The translations under genes were made by a program, and so were the position numbers. Below, one piece after another: positions 17,001 to 24,133 of a stretch of DNA of 39,015 bases (the first letter of the stretch is position 1; each line of letters begins with the position of its first letter). The notes under the pieces were generated by a model that worked only from the letters and a program-made list of their open reading frames with translations, ran no database searches and was not told where the DNA came from. The DNA comes from a virus. The stretch spans positions 1 to 39,015 of IMG/VR virus record IMGVR_UViG_3300010883_000112; one strand, given 5' to 3'.

Positions 17001-17327
17001 GCCAGAGGGGAGAATGCATTTAAAGATTCTAAGTATGATAATCTGCGAGAAGGAGCAGCTAATAGATTACGTGTTAATCATGGTGAAATTATTAATGCTA
17101 AAGCTCAAGATGAGATGATGGCAATAAGAGGACAATCAGCTAACCAGAGGAAAATTATGAATCAAATGCATCAAATGCAGACTGCAACCGTTGCACAGTT
17201 AACTAACGTGGGTCAAACAATTATTAATAATACCAATACATCTAATTCTAGTACTACTTCAGCTCCTACAGATGGAGATTTGGATGTTAATATGTCTGGT
17301 GTAGTTAATGGAACAGGAGTAAGATAA
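14061..17327 (+). CDS. Tail tape measure protein
   Basis: This is the longest gene of the window (1088 aa), placed among tail genes. The N-terminus is helical (LSSQVSSLSDSIKNL), with a basic, Gly/Lys-rich stretch to about residue 200. Two 'Gly box' segments typical of tape measure proteins follow: GGFVTKSGQAIVHEGEAIIP (near 213) and GSMVPLNVTKQGMVHVQPGE (near 425). Several hydrophobic runs (about 510-545, 605-660, rich in Gly/Ala/Ile/Leu) are the segments that in this family contact the host membrane during DNA entry. The C-terminus is a Ser/Thr/Asn-rich tail. Length should set tail length, about 150 nm by the usual 1.5 Å per residue rule if fully helical. Its stop shares a base with the next ATG (TAATG). 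Confidence 0.88.
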   Translation: MAEDYQMRDLSSQVSSLSDSIKNLSTTTIRAASRPITAAASAIKDQVGFSGTQAAGITVATAINPFVGQLAKSIIEKNKGTLSSAVRGMYQGTKDLAGAVKNKLNREKSQKNMIDGGPKEKLSVISKGHMSNQTRDDKGRFVDKTEKSKTRSKKRIHNTSYSRMYGSSDEIEAIDRLRISNAQWLIAVNTLTKGELKKKNLPKARKGGFVTKSGQAIVHEGEAIIPSKALQLQLDYLHIISSNIAKTSPNVQLMADNVGILGATMLSMADNVVDSFVKSGPLKSVWKGFKMFTDFVSFTANYTVLSGPAQKYSRRVIRRTAIDTIAVSAMSIFGQLSYGFEVMQDQLNRIIQNTGGGAITPKGRGLIDGPDKLWDRFKRFSASGDFLDLMSSDTGEQKAGGGLFSRAKGRLNSMLGRAPKAAMGSMVPLNVTKQGMVHVQPGEMISPSGDNAQRRWKKNATDTQQAAEYTKRLYDHTVITDRKTSMHQGKHWEWLRKNKFNALLNNLWVIMASVVGSIGAAITGVFGGAFSGIASLLGLKTITKGGAVSKASGALTGVGEAAEKGKFFKGGMFQSAKRVGLKLLGKGPMSALSKLLGGAKGVKGAGALVGVTGILGGVGAVKLLAPIAGLASKIFLPLLIITTVIDGIIGWTKAGTWFDTLKPTLLMKFSSLVGGVLDGLWRIIQWPVNFILERLGVNFQLPGLGKPIAKYLNFMGEMNLKILGFLGDSISNIVSFLMNPAESQKRVTASIKAIVPRILDFLQKDLPDIVIPNIIGIMKKFVSGVVTFFSSGGNYWKIAEIIFDITIKYIKTQAFLGKIVGKMVWHISKLIFWHLPKLFVNVFYSLGEALYENRDRIIPMILSPIIAIGEAAVAIKDIVAETSIFFAKKIASTVSSLYNLIITGIKSAMSSIIKDNPLLRKAISLAPGGKGLLASIDAVETDRKKHSTNLAIAQYTGTGKDKALGGRLLNGLNYRQLKMVARGENAFKDSKYDNLREGAANRLRVNHGEIINAKAQDEMMAIRGQSANQRKIMNQMHQMQTATVAQLTNVGQTIINNTNTSNSSTTSAPTDGDLDVNMSGVVNGTGVR

Positions 17328-18634
17328 TGGCGTCAATAACAGAATCAGGACTCGGTGCAAAAGAGATTATTCTTAATAATAATATACCATTAGGTCTCCC
17401 GCCTTTAGACGGAAGAATAATGGGTATGGATGCCAAAGGACCAACTCCTGATGATGCGATTATAGACACTCTTCCTATATTAGAACTTAGTCCAAAAACT
17501 CCTAGATTATCACATTCTGGATCAGAATTTTACAGACTTACTGCTGCAATGGATGGTGGAACTTCTGTTAAACCTTCATTTAGACAGCATCTTAAAGATA
17601 CATATAACATAATATTGAAAGGCAATGGAACATCACAGAATACACTTAAATATGCAACATTAAATAACAATCCTCCTACTGAATCATATAGTAATGATTA
17701 TGAAGAAAGTATGTTTGCTAGTAGTACAGATGCTGCATCTAAAGCAGTTAGAGAGTTTACATTTGCAACAGGAACAGAAACAGCAGGACAAGGATTGAAG
17801 ACACTTTCAGAACTATTACCAGATGCCCTGTCAGGAACTTTAACAGGATGGGGAGAGTCTTTAGATTCAAGATTAAAAAATAGTGGAGTTTCGGGTCAAG
17901 CCAAAACAATTGGTAATGCTGTGTCAGGGGTACTTATGGGTCATAAATTAGACTTTCCCCATATTTGGAAATCTTCAGGGTGGTCTCCATCATATAGAGC
18001 ACAGATCAGATTATATAATCCGTATCCTAACGATAGCGATATGACACACAAATATATAACTGCCCCATTAGCTACCCTTATGATGTTCGTTACACCAAGG
18101 AGTGTTGATGGGCATACATTCTTCTGGCCTTGGTTGTGTGGTGCCAGAATCGCTGGATTATTTAATTTGAAGGCAGCGTACATAAAAACTGTAACAGTTA
18201 CAAAGGGTGGAGACGATAATCATATTGCATATAATCAACGTCCCGGTATTGTAGATGTTACAGTTGAAATTGGTAGTTTATATGACACGATGGTTAATGT
18301 TACTAAAGCTGCACATGGTATAAAAACAGATACCCCTACGGTATTAGATTACTTAAATGAATTTGGGGCATGTAAGGGGTGGTCAGACGGTGCACAAGAG
18401 AGTCCTCCTCATTGGATAAATTATGGTGGGGATGATTATCCTGATAAACAATTCCACATTGATTCTGCTCTTGATGATGAGGCTAGTATTGTGTTGGCTA
18501 CTAAACCGAGCTCAATATCCAGAGTAAGTAGTACTGGTACTAGAAATGATACATCTGCCAGAGTGACGCCGGCACAAATTGCCCGAGGTAATGGGCTTGT
18601 TAATTCAAATCCTGGCTTGTTTAATACTACTTAA
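17327..18634 (+). CDS. Baseplate tube protein (gp48/gp54-like)
   Basis: The 435-residue protein has a long, low-complexity N-terminal half and a conserved C-terminal domain: FPHIWKSSGWSPSYRAQIRLYNPYPNDSDMT, then APLATLMMFVTPR, FFWPWLCGARIAGLFNLKAAYIKTVTVTKGGDDNHI and PGIVDVTVEIGSLYDTMV. This order ('W..s.y.....v.L..P.gd', 'i..Pl..Ll.l..P', 'P...ra...G......g.i..i.i..g', 'P..v.V......lY') is that of the T4 gp48/gp54 family. That family caps the hub and starts the tail tube, and it shares a fold with tube subunits. It follows the tape measure by a one-base overlap, as expected for a tail-initiation protein. Its TAA lies in the TTAA shared with the converging gene. Confidence 0.75.
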   Translation: MASITESGLGAKEIILNNNIPLGLPPLDGRIMGMDAKGPTPDDAIIDTLPILELSPKTPRLSHSGSEFYRLTAAMDGGTSVKPSFRQHLKDTYNIILKGNGTSQNTLKYATLNNNPPTESYSNDYEESMFASSTDAASKAVREFTFATGTETAGQGLKTLSELLPDALSGTLTGWGESLDSRLKNSGVSGQAKTIGNAVSGVLMGHKLDFPHIWKSSGWSPSYRAQIRLYNPYPNDSDMTHKYITAPLATLMMFVTPRSVDGHTFFWPWLCGARIAGLFNLKAAYIKTVTVTKGGDDNHIAYNQRPGIVDVTVEIGSLYDTMVNVTKAAHGIKTDTPTVLDYLNEFGACKGWSDGAQESPPHWINYGGDDYPDKQFHIDSALDDEASIVLATKPSSISRVSSTGTRNDTSARVTPAQIARGNGLVNSNPGLFNTT

Positions 18635-19779
18635 TTGCTGAAATGATTATAAACAAGCATAGCAATATAATATGCTAAATAGCTCCTTGAAATATGCTTC
18701 GATTGAGAAGAGAGTTTATCGAATTTTTCAACATAACCTAAATCTTGGTTAAGTTGATTATGTACTTGAATTAGGACCTTTTTAAAGTACACAGGTTTTG
18801 TACTTTTCTTTATTGCCATTAGTTTTTTGACTATTTTTGCATAGTCATTTTGTGGCATATGTACACTAGGAGTTTCTCGTAATAACAAGAATATTAGTAA
18901 TTCTAGATTCTCCGTGTATTTAGTATTAGTTAAAGTATTTGAATATTCTTTAGCTAACCGTCTATTAAATTTGGTAATTTGCTGAGATAATTTAATGGCA
19001 CTAGTATCTACGGCTCTATAGATAGTAATTTCTTTAGCAATTCTTCCAGCTTCTATTCTTAATTTTTTATCTGTGGTTTGTTCTTCTGGAAGATCTTCTT
19101 TTGTTAATCTTGATGCTCCGCCATCTTTCGCAATGTCATAATACTTATTAGCGAAGCTCCTAACTGATTGGTTAATTCTTCCACGTAGTACATATATCAT
19201 ATCAATAATTTCTACAGGATCATCATTAGATAGACCCTTTTGGAACTTCTTATAGACTTGACCCGATAAATATAATACGGCTTCCCCAATTGTTTTTTTG
19301 GTCGTAAATAAATGATTATGTGATAACCTACTAATGGCTGCTCTAAAATAATCTGGGTTACAGTATTTTATAAACTTATACATTGTATTAGTATAGAATC
19401 TTAATGCTAAAAGATTTAATGTAGCTAGACCAGCGGCGGAATCTTTTTTGATTGTAAAGTCTTGACAAATTAATACAAGTAAAACAGTTTGAGCATCATG
19501 CAGAAGTTTAGGATCTACTTTCTTCCATTTTGGATTTCTGTATTTAGCTTTAGAATATGCTAATAGATCAGCTTCATTAGATTTAGTTACATGTAGAAGT
19601 TCTTTGTGTATATCCGCAACACGTGGATAGTAGCATTCCTGAATCAAGAATTGAAGCTCATTAGCTACTTTCTTTAAAATTAATCTATGAAGTTTAGCTG
19701 CATCAAGTATAGCAATTATATCGTCCTTAGAAGTGTTGTTAGGTGCATCTAATTTTCGAATGTAGGATATGTTAGGCAT
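18631..19779 (-). CDS. Unknown helical protein, 382 aa, in the tail cluster
   Basis: This is the last gene of the minus-strand baseplate operon, starting six bases after the gp6-like gene. The 382-residue product is basic and nearly all helical: long stretches such as AILDAAKLHRLILKKVANELQFLIQECY and repeated K/L/I heptad-like patterns, without Gly boxes or catalytic motifs. No signal peptide or clear membrane segment is present. Its stop codon overlaps the stop of the converging plus-strand gene inside the palindrome TTAA (18631-18634), so no intergenic terminator separates them. Location suggests a tail or baseplate assembly factor, but that is inference only. I do not recognise it. Confidence 0.8.
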   Translation of the reverse strand: MPNISYIRKLDAPNNTSKDDIIAILDAAKLHRLILKKVANELQFLIQECYYPRVADIHKELLHVTKSNEADLLAYSKAKYRNPKWKKVDPKLLHDAQTVLLVLICQDFTIKKDSAAGLATLNLLALRFYTNTMYKFIKYCNPDYFRAAISRLSHNHLFTTKKTIGEAVLYLSGQVYKKFQKGLSNDDPVEIIDMIYVLRGRINQSVRSFANKYYDIAKDGGASRLTKEDLPEEQTTDKKLRIEAGRIAKEITIYRAVDTSAIKLSQQITKFNRRLAKEYSNTLTNTKYTENLELLIFLLLRETPSVHMPQNDYAKIVKKLMAIKKSTKPVYFKKVLIQVHNQLNQDLGYVEKFDKLSSQSKHISRSYLAYYIAMLVYNHFSN

Positions 19780-19785
19780 GGTTTA

Positions 19786-22587
19786 TTATATAATGGTAAT
19801 GGATATTGAATCTGATGTGAATGCTACTAATTGAGGTGTATAATCTAATAGATCAGCAAACACAAGATCATCTATTTTATAGTTGAATCTAATATCTATT
19901 TCTGGGCCAATAATTTCTACAAATCGAACACCTAATACCCCTCTAGCAACTTTTACAATTTCCGATCTATCAATATCAACATCCATACCAAATTTTGATG
20001 CAAAATTATCTAGTAATGCTGTTTTTATGTTAGCTTCTAATGCTGAAGAAGATATTGCTATATCAGGATCTTTGTTAATTTTTAAAGATACATTAAACGG
20101 AATATCAAATATTGGTTCAACCCAACTTATTCCTGTCCATTGTAATTTTTTGTTTTGATCTGGATCACTTGTATTTAATGGATTAACTATTTGAATAAAC
20201 TCATCGAATGATGGTTTTATAAATATCCAACTGTTACCGTTCCATTGTGCCAGTTCATTTTTATGTGTATTCCAGTCTTGACTGAATATATCAATTCCTT
20301 CTGTTCCATTTACAATATATGTATCATTTATTACTGGAGTATTAGGAACTTCAGTTAAACTTCTGGATATTATCTTTGTTGATGCAATGGCATTATATTT
20401 CATGTTAGTCAACTTGCCAATTGTATCTGCAAACTTAATATTGAGAAAATCTGTTAACATTCGAATTGAGTTAATTTTTAGATTACCAATAAGTTTCTGA
20501 AATACAGCCAATTCAAAATTATCTACATTGAAATTTTCTTGAGTTATATAAGATGAGAGTATAGTTGGAACGTTATGTACTGTTGTTACTCCATCAGTCT
20601 CCGTTATTGAACTAAACATGAAATCACTTAAATCTTTTCTAATGATTACATCTGCAGTATGAGTAGTTAATGTAATCCATTTTGATGGTTGAGATGTATC
20701 GCTTTCAATTCCTAATGCGATTTTATCTTCCATTGTAATCTGGCTGTACGGAATAAGTCCTTCCACTAATACTTTGAATTGAACAGAGTTTCTAGGAAAG
20801 TTTAAGAAGTCAAAGAATTGATAACTAAATCCATTAACCTTTGTAACATCTTCAGTATCTAATTCAGTTGTCATTGAATACTTTGCATTATCAAATGTAG
20901 TAATTAGATTTGCTCTGAATTGAGTAACATTAGTTGTGGGCGTATGGTTTGCATTTGTATAGATATCTATATTGATAATATTAGTATCATTTGGATCAAC
21001 AGTTGATGTAAATTTGACTGAAGGAATATTTAAAAATACAAGAGGATTATATGTCGGATCACTACTTTCTAAAGCAGAAGTAATTGTAACTTCTCTTAAG
21101 ATATATTCATAACTAGCTTGTAGCGATGTTAAATCAATAATCATATTGAATGCTGATTCAAAATCATCATGATTAGGAATTGTAGCACCCCTAGGGACAA
21201 AGAAACTTGTACTATCAAACACATAGGGGAGATTTCTAGTTGGTACGATTTCAGCCGCCCCATTTGCGTTTTCTGGATTGTTATATATGAGCTCAGAAAA
21301 TACCGAAATTTCGTTTGTTTTTAAATCGCTTCGTTTTAGAATAGGTTTCGTTTTTTTAATAGGTACATTAGGAGCAATAATATTAAAATCGTCATAGTCA
21401 AACTCTGATACGAGTCTACCTTTGCTGGTGAGATTGGTTATTGCTGCACTTTTAATTTCTGATAAGGATGGAGTATCTTTTCCTCCAGTAGCAGGTTCAG
21501 TATTTACTGTGGTCAGTTTTACCCGTTGGACTCTATTATTATCATTTTCATAGAATAGACTATCTGATGAAGTAATTGAAGCAGGAATTACATTTCCTTT
21601 TTCGCCTTTAGTTAATGATACAATTATTGCAATTGTTGAAGCTCTAGTTGGTTGTTCACCAATAATTCCATTTCCAAAGAGTATTTCGGATTCACCATCA
21701 AAGTTTGTGCTTATGAATGATTTATCTCCTTGGTTTAAAGTATATAGCCCAGAAATTGCTTCAGTCCATAGGTATTCAGTTTTTTGATCTTCCGTTAATT
21801 TAGATTCTATGTCTGTAACAGTTGATACATCTGTCATGTCTATTTCTGGAGGAATTACATAAATAGTTAACTCACTAACTTGACCATCAAGATTAGTTAA
21901 GCGTTTTGTAAAGAATTGATAAAATTCCAAATCGTCAGGAATTGTAAATGATCTATATTCTTTAACTATTTGACTAAATGGTAAAACGAATGATGCTGAT
22001 GCAGTATCTCCTCCGTCACCAATATTTATTTCTACTGGATATAAGAAACCAGTAGTTGCATTTCGTACAGATACAATTCGGTTATTTAATATTTCAGTTT
22101 GAACTCCATTAGCGATCATACTTGCTATTTGGGCACGAAGATCTTCTTCTGTCCCAGATACTAAAGTTCCATTTAAAACAAAGCTGGTGTCTAATGTGAA
22201 TGCTACATCTCCAGCTCGTACTTGAAAATCAGTTGGGAAAACTAAGTTTACGTGGGGATCATTAAATTGCAAAGGTAGTGTAAATAATACATTGATATTT
22301 GAAGGAGTGGCTTGGGGTATGGTATATCCTATCCATTTCGATAAGTTATATACTGACTCTTGTATTTGAGCTTGAGTTAAAAAGAATTCTCTATATAACG
22401 TAGAACTATAAAACATTTGATTGGCGGACAGAATGGATAGTATATTTATAATGTATGACATAAAACTAGTATTAGTCAGGTCAACATTAGATAGTTCTAA
22501 ATAGTTTTTAGCCTCCTCTACAAGCTGATTCCTTATCTCTTCTCTAGAACTGAAGATCTTTATATCGTTATCTTTAAATAGGGCCAT
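19786..22587 (-). CDS. Baseplate wedge protein, gp6-like, with inserted module
   Basis: The 933-residue protein matches the T4 gp6/baseplate J layout. A helical N-terminus (residues 1-90, REEIRNQLVEEAKNYLELSNVDLTNTSFMSYIINILSILSAN-type, dimer-forming) is followed by beta-rich domains from about 100. The J-like core has GEQPTRASTIAIIV and PATGGKDTPSLSEIKSAAI, near 310-385, close to the family mark 'atGG.d.es..eik..a'. A C-terminal domain holds VKVARGVLGVRFVEI. Residues about 745-831 look inserted: the pattern PxxPxxxDxYIV, ELAQWNGNSWIFIKP and LQWTGISWVEP is that of a DUF2793-type domain. gp6 forms the ring that links wedges in T4. Start is supported by position, but there is no strong Shine-Dalgarno sequence. 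Confidence 0.9.
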   Translation of the reverse strand: MALFKDNDIKIFSSREEIRNQLVEEAKNYLELSNVDLTNTSFMSYIINILSILSANQMFYSSTLYREFFLTQAQIQESVYNLSKWIGYTIPQATPSNINVLFTLPLQFNDPHVNLVFPTDFQVRAGDVAFTLDTSFVLNGTLVSGTEEDLRAQIASMIANGVQTEILNNRIVSVRNATTGFLYPVEINIGDGGDTASASFVLPFSQIVKEYRSFTIPDDLEFYQFFTKRLTNLDGQVSELTIYVIPPEIDMTDVSTVTDIESKLTEDQKTEYLWTEAISGLYTLNQGDKSFISTNFDGESEILFGNGIIGEQPTRASTIAIIVSLTKGEKGNVIPASITSSDSLFYENDNNRVQRVKLTTVNTEPATGGKDTPSLSEIKSAAITNLTSKGRLVSEFDYDDFNIIAPNVPIKKTKPILKRSDLKTNEISVFSELIYNNPENANGAAEIVPTRNLPYVFDSTSFFVPRGATIPNHDDFESAFNMIIDLTSLQASYEYILREVTITSALESSDPTYNPLVFLNIPSVKFTSTVDPNDTNIINIDIYTNANHTPTTNVTQFRANLITTFDNAKYSMTTELDTEDVTKVNGFSYQFFDFLNFPRNSVQFKVLVEGLIPYSQITMEDKIALGIESDTSQPSKWITLTTHTADVIIRKDLSDFMFSSITETDGVTTVHNVPTILSSYITQENFNVDNFELAVFQKLIGNLKINSIRMLTDFLNIKFADTIGKLTNMKYNAIASTKIISRSLTEVPNTPVINDTYIVNGTEGIDIFSQDWNTHKNELAQWNGNSWIFIKPSFDEFIQIVNPLNTSDPDQNKKLQWTGISWVEPIFDIPFNVSLKINKDPDIAISSSALEANIKTALLDNFASKFGMDVDIDRSEIVKVARGVLGVRFVEIIGPEIDIRFNYKIDDLVFADLLDYTPQLVAFTSDSISITII

Positions 22588-22594
22588 TTTAAAT

Positions 22595-22604
22595 ATTTGT
22601 TCTC
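22595..22604 (-). promoter_or_regulatory. GAACAAA motif upstream of gp6-like gene
   Basis: The minus strand reads GAGAACAAAT seven bases before the ATG. The same ten bases stand before the gp25-like gene. That closeness to the start argues for a translational or leader role as much as a promoter. Confidence 0.45.
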
Positions 22605-22619
22605 AGATTAGTTTTATGA

Positions 22620-22739
22620 TTAATAACCATATTCTAGCTTTATCTTAGGGGAAGATTTTCCATTAAATATTATAGAATAATCCATTCTTCTTTGTTTATT
22701 AGTATTAATATCTTTTGCGATATATGAACAATTAGTCAT
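22620..22739 (-). CDS. Small protein, 39 aa, between wedge genes
   Basis: ATG (22737-22739) overlaps the stop of the upstream gene in the ATGA form, and the frame ends at TAA (22620-22622). The product is MTNCSYIAKDINTNKQRR, then DYSIIFNGKSSPKIKLEYGY, with a basic middle and an aromatic, beta-like end. The gene is in the same operon as gp25 and gp6, so coupled translation is likely. Nothing like it is known to me. The exact overlap makes it credible despite its size. Confidence 0.7.
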   Translation of the reverse strand: MTNCSYIAKDINTNKQRRMDYSIIFNGKSSPKIKLEYGY

Positions 22740-23386
22740 GAGTTAAAATAGAATCCAATTCGTTCATTATAATAGTCTTTAACCTTAGATGTTTGATTTT
22801 TATCTAACAATCTATATATTAATGTTGCAGTGTCAATATCATATATTTGTTTTTCATAATCGACAAATGAAAAAATTGCTCTAAGTTGTTTTTCTAATTT
22901 TGTTAGTGTAAATTCACTAACTTGTAAACTTAATTTCCAGAAAGAGAAAAATGAATTAGTTGCCTTCTCAAAATTTACCACTCTATATAAAGGACTATCA
23001 ATTGAAGGAGCATCGCTCTCGTTTAATTTTGGTTCTACAAATTGAATGAAATCAGTAGCAGTAGGCTGAATGTTATATAGAGTAGGAAAGTTAAGACTTG
23101 ATGATTGATTGAATTTACCAAATCCTCGTTCATCTGCTTCAAATACTGGCTGAATCTGTTCTGTGTTATAGATAGGTAGTAGTGTAATCTTCTCCCAACA
23201 ATATCCAGATAATTCTCCCAATACTTCATATGCTCCTGAATCTAACACTTCGAGATCTGCCGTGCTGCTAGGGAGATCCAAGTGATAATAGTTACAAATA
23301 TAGGAAACACCATGAGCTGCATAATACCTGTATACGAGATTTAAATAATCAGCGGGATAGTGTTGAAGCCTTAACCAATTTTGCAT
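22736..23386 (-). CDS. Baseplate-cluster virion protein, 216 aa
   Basis: The start shares one base with the stop of the gp25-like gene (TAATG). The 216-residue protein has Tyr-rich helices at the front (LRLQHYPADYLNLVYRYYAAHGV), a middle that reads like a beta barrel (WEKITLLPIYNTEQIQPVFEADERGFGKF, then FIQFVEP), and a helical end with DIDTATLIYRLLD. Similar proteins accompany gp25 in several T4-related and large phages as unnamed virion proteins. The location between gp25 and gp6 (where T4 relatives may have gp53 or another wedge part) supports a wedge component. The T4 gp53 signature is not evident, so I do not name it. Confidence 0.7.
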   Translation of the reverse strand: MQNWLRLQHYPADYLNLVYRYYAAHGVSYICNYYHLDLPSSTADLEVLDSGAYEVLGELSGYCWEKITLLPIYNTEQIQPVFEADERGFGKFNQSSSLNFPTLYNIQPTATDFIQFVEPKLNESDAPSIDSPLYRVVNFEKATNSFFSFWKLSLQVSEFTLTKLEKQLRAIFSFVDYEKQIYDIDTATLIYRLLDKNQTSKVKDYYNERIGFYFNS

Positions 23387-23892
23387 TATGCTTCTCCGTG
23401 TAAGTCTGTAAATAAGTCTGTATACGATTCTATAAAGTCAAGAGATGTAGAGGCAGTCTCTTCTCCTGTTTGGATAGTTATAGATAATCGAAATCCTTTC
23501 CTATTAGAAAAGAATCCAGTATCAACATCAGTTATTTCAAGTCTATCATCCCATTCTCTAATCCTGTCTACTACTTCTGCTATAATTTCATCTTCAGTAT
23601 CATTATCGGCCAGATCAAATATCTTCTTATATAAATTTGATCCATATAACGGATTAAATGGATATGTCCCAATAGGTGTCATTAATAAATTTCTGATAGA
23701 GTTTATTAAAACGTTGATACCGGATAGCCTTTTAAAATCTCCCTCGGGTGAAATAATAGAGGAGAAGTCTACATAAATATTATCTGCTCCTTCTAAACTT
23801 CTAGAAAATGTTCTGGATGTATTATTAGCTATTTCCAGAGAAGTTGTAGTTGTAGTATCTACAGGAGCTAAAACTTTCTTATATTCAATCAT
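23386..23892 (-). CDS. Baseplate wedge protein, gp25-like
   Basis: The 168-residue protein carries the gp25/lysozyme-like wedge signature: VLINSIRNLLMTPIGTYPFNPLYGSNLYKKIFDLAD, then IIAEVVDRIREWDDRLEI and strands ending in FRLSITIQT. The conserved 'L..T..GerpfnP.fGs.l....f' and the helix 'I..a...wepRi.v.dv' are both present. In T4 and in contractile injection systems this protein binds the sheath and holds the wedge. Here an N-terminal arm of about 40 residues and a Thr-rich TTTTTS stretch precede the domain. The ATG has only a weak GAG upstream and the GAACAAA motif ends four bases before the start. Confidence 0.9.
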   Translation of the reverse strand: MIEYKKVLAPVDTTTTTSLEIANNTSRTFSRSLEGADNIYVDFSSIISPEGDFKRLSGINVLINSIRNLLMTPIGTYPFNPLYGSNLYKKIFDLADNDTEDEIIAEVVDRIREWDDRLEITDVDTGFFSNRKGFRLSITIQTGEETASTSLDFIESYTDLFTDLHGEA

Positions 23893-23896
23893 TTAA

Positions 23897-23906
23897 ATTT
23901 GTTCTC
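23897..23906 (-). promoter_or_regulatory. GAACAAA motif upstream of gp25-like gene
   Basis: The minus strand reads GAGAACAAAT four bases before the ATG, and its first base is the last base of the upstream frame's stop codon. It is identical to the copy before the gp6-like gene. Confidence 0.45.
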
Positions 23907-24133
23907 TACTTAATATCTTTAAGTTGATCTTCTTTCATTTTGGACACTTCTTCGTCAAATTTAACTTTCCACTTGATGTAACTATGAAGACGATCAATCG
24001 GCATTTTAATAATAGAGGTATATTGTTGTTTACCGAGTTCCATTGCTAGGAATATATTTTCCTGTATTGACTTCTGGTACTCGATCAGTGATTCTTCATT
24101 CGTGCAGTGAACGAAAAAATTGGTTGAATAAGT
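23906..24133 (-). CDS. Overlapping +1 frame: likely frameshift extension of 24096-25049 product
   Basis: This 75-codon open frame has no usable start before an internal ATG (24041-24043, which would give 45 aa with a poorly placed AGGA). It overlaps the last 12 codons of the preceding gene in the +1 frame. Its residues look coding throughout: FVHCTNEESLIEYQKSI, NIFLAMELGKQQ and IIKMPIDRLHSYIKWK. A conserved-looking end of this kind ('..l..y...i...fla......s...im.MP..R...y......') is expected at the C-terminus of gp26/gp51-type baseplate proteins. The likely crossing point is the mRNA run TTT TTT C (plus-strand A6 at 24114-24119), where Phe-tRNA can slide forward onto TTC. Alternatives are one extra base in that run from a sequencing error, or a separate 45-residue gene. 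Confidence 0.6.
   Translation of the reverse strand, partial: TYSTNFFVHCTNEESLIEYQKSIQENIFLAMELGKQQYTSIIKMPIDRLHSYIKWKVKFDEEVSKMKEDQLKDIK

Noticed and set aside
23381-23776. A 131-codon plus-strand frame across gp25.
   Set aside because: It is the complement of the well-supported gp25-like gene and is Ser-rich.
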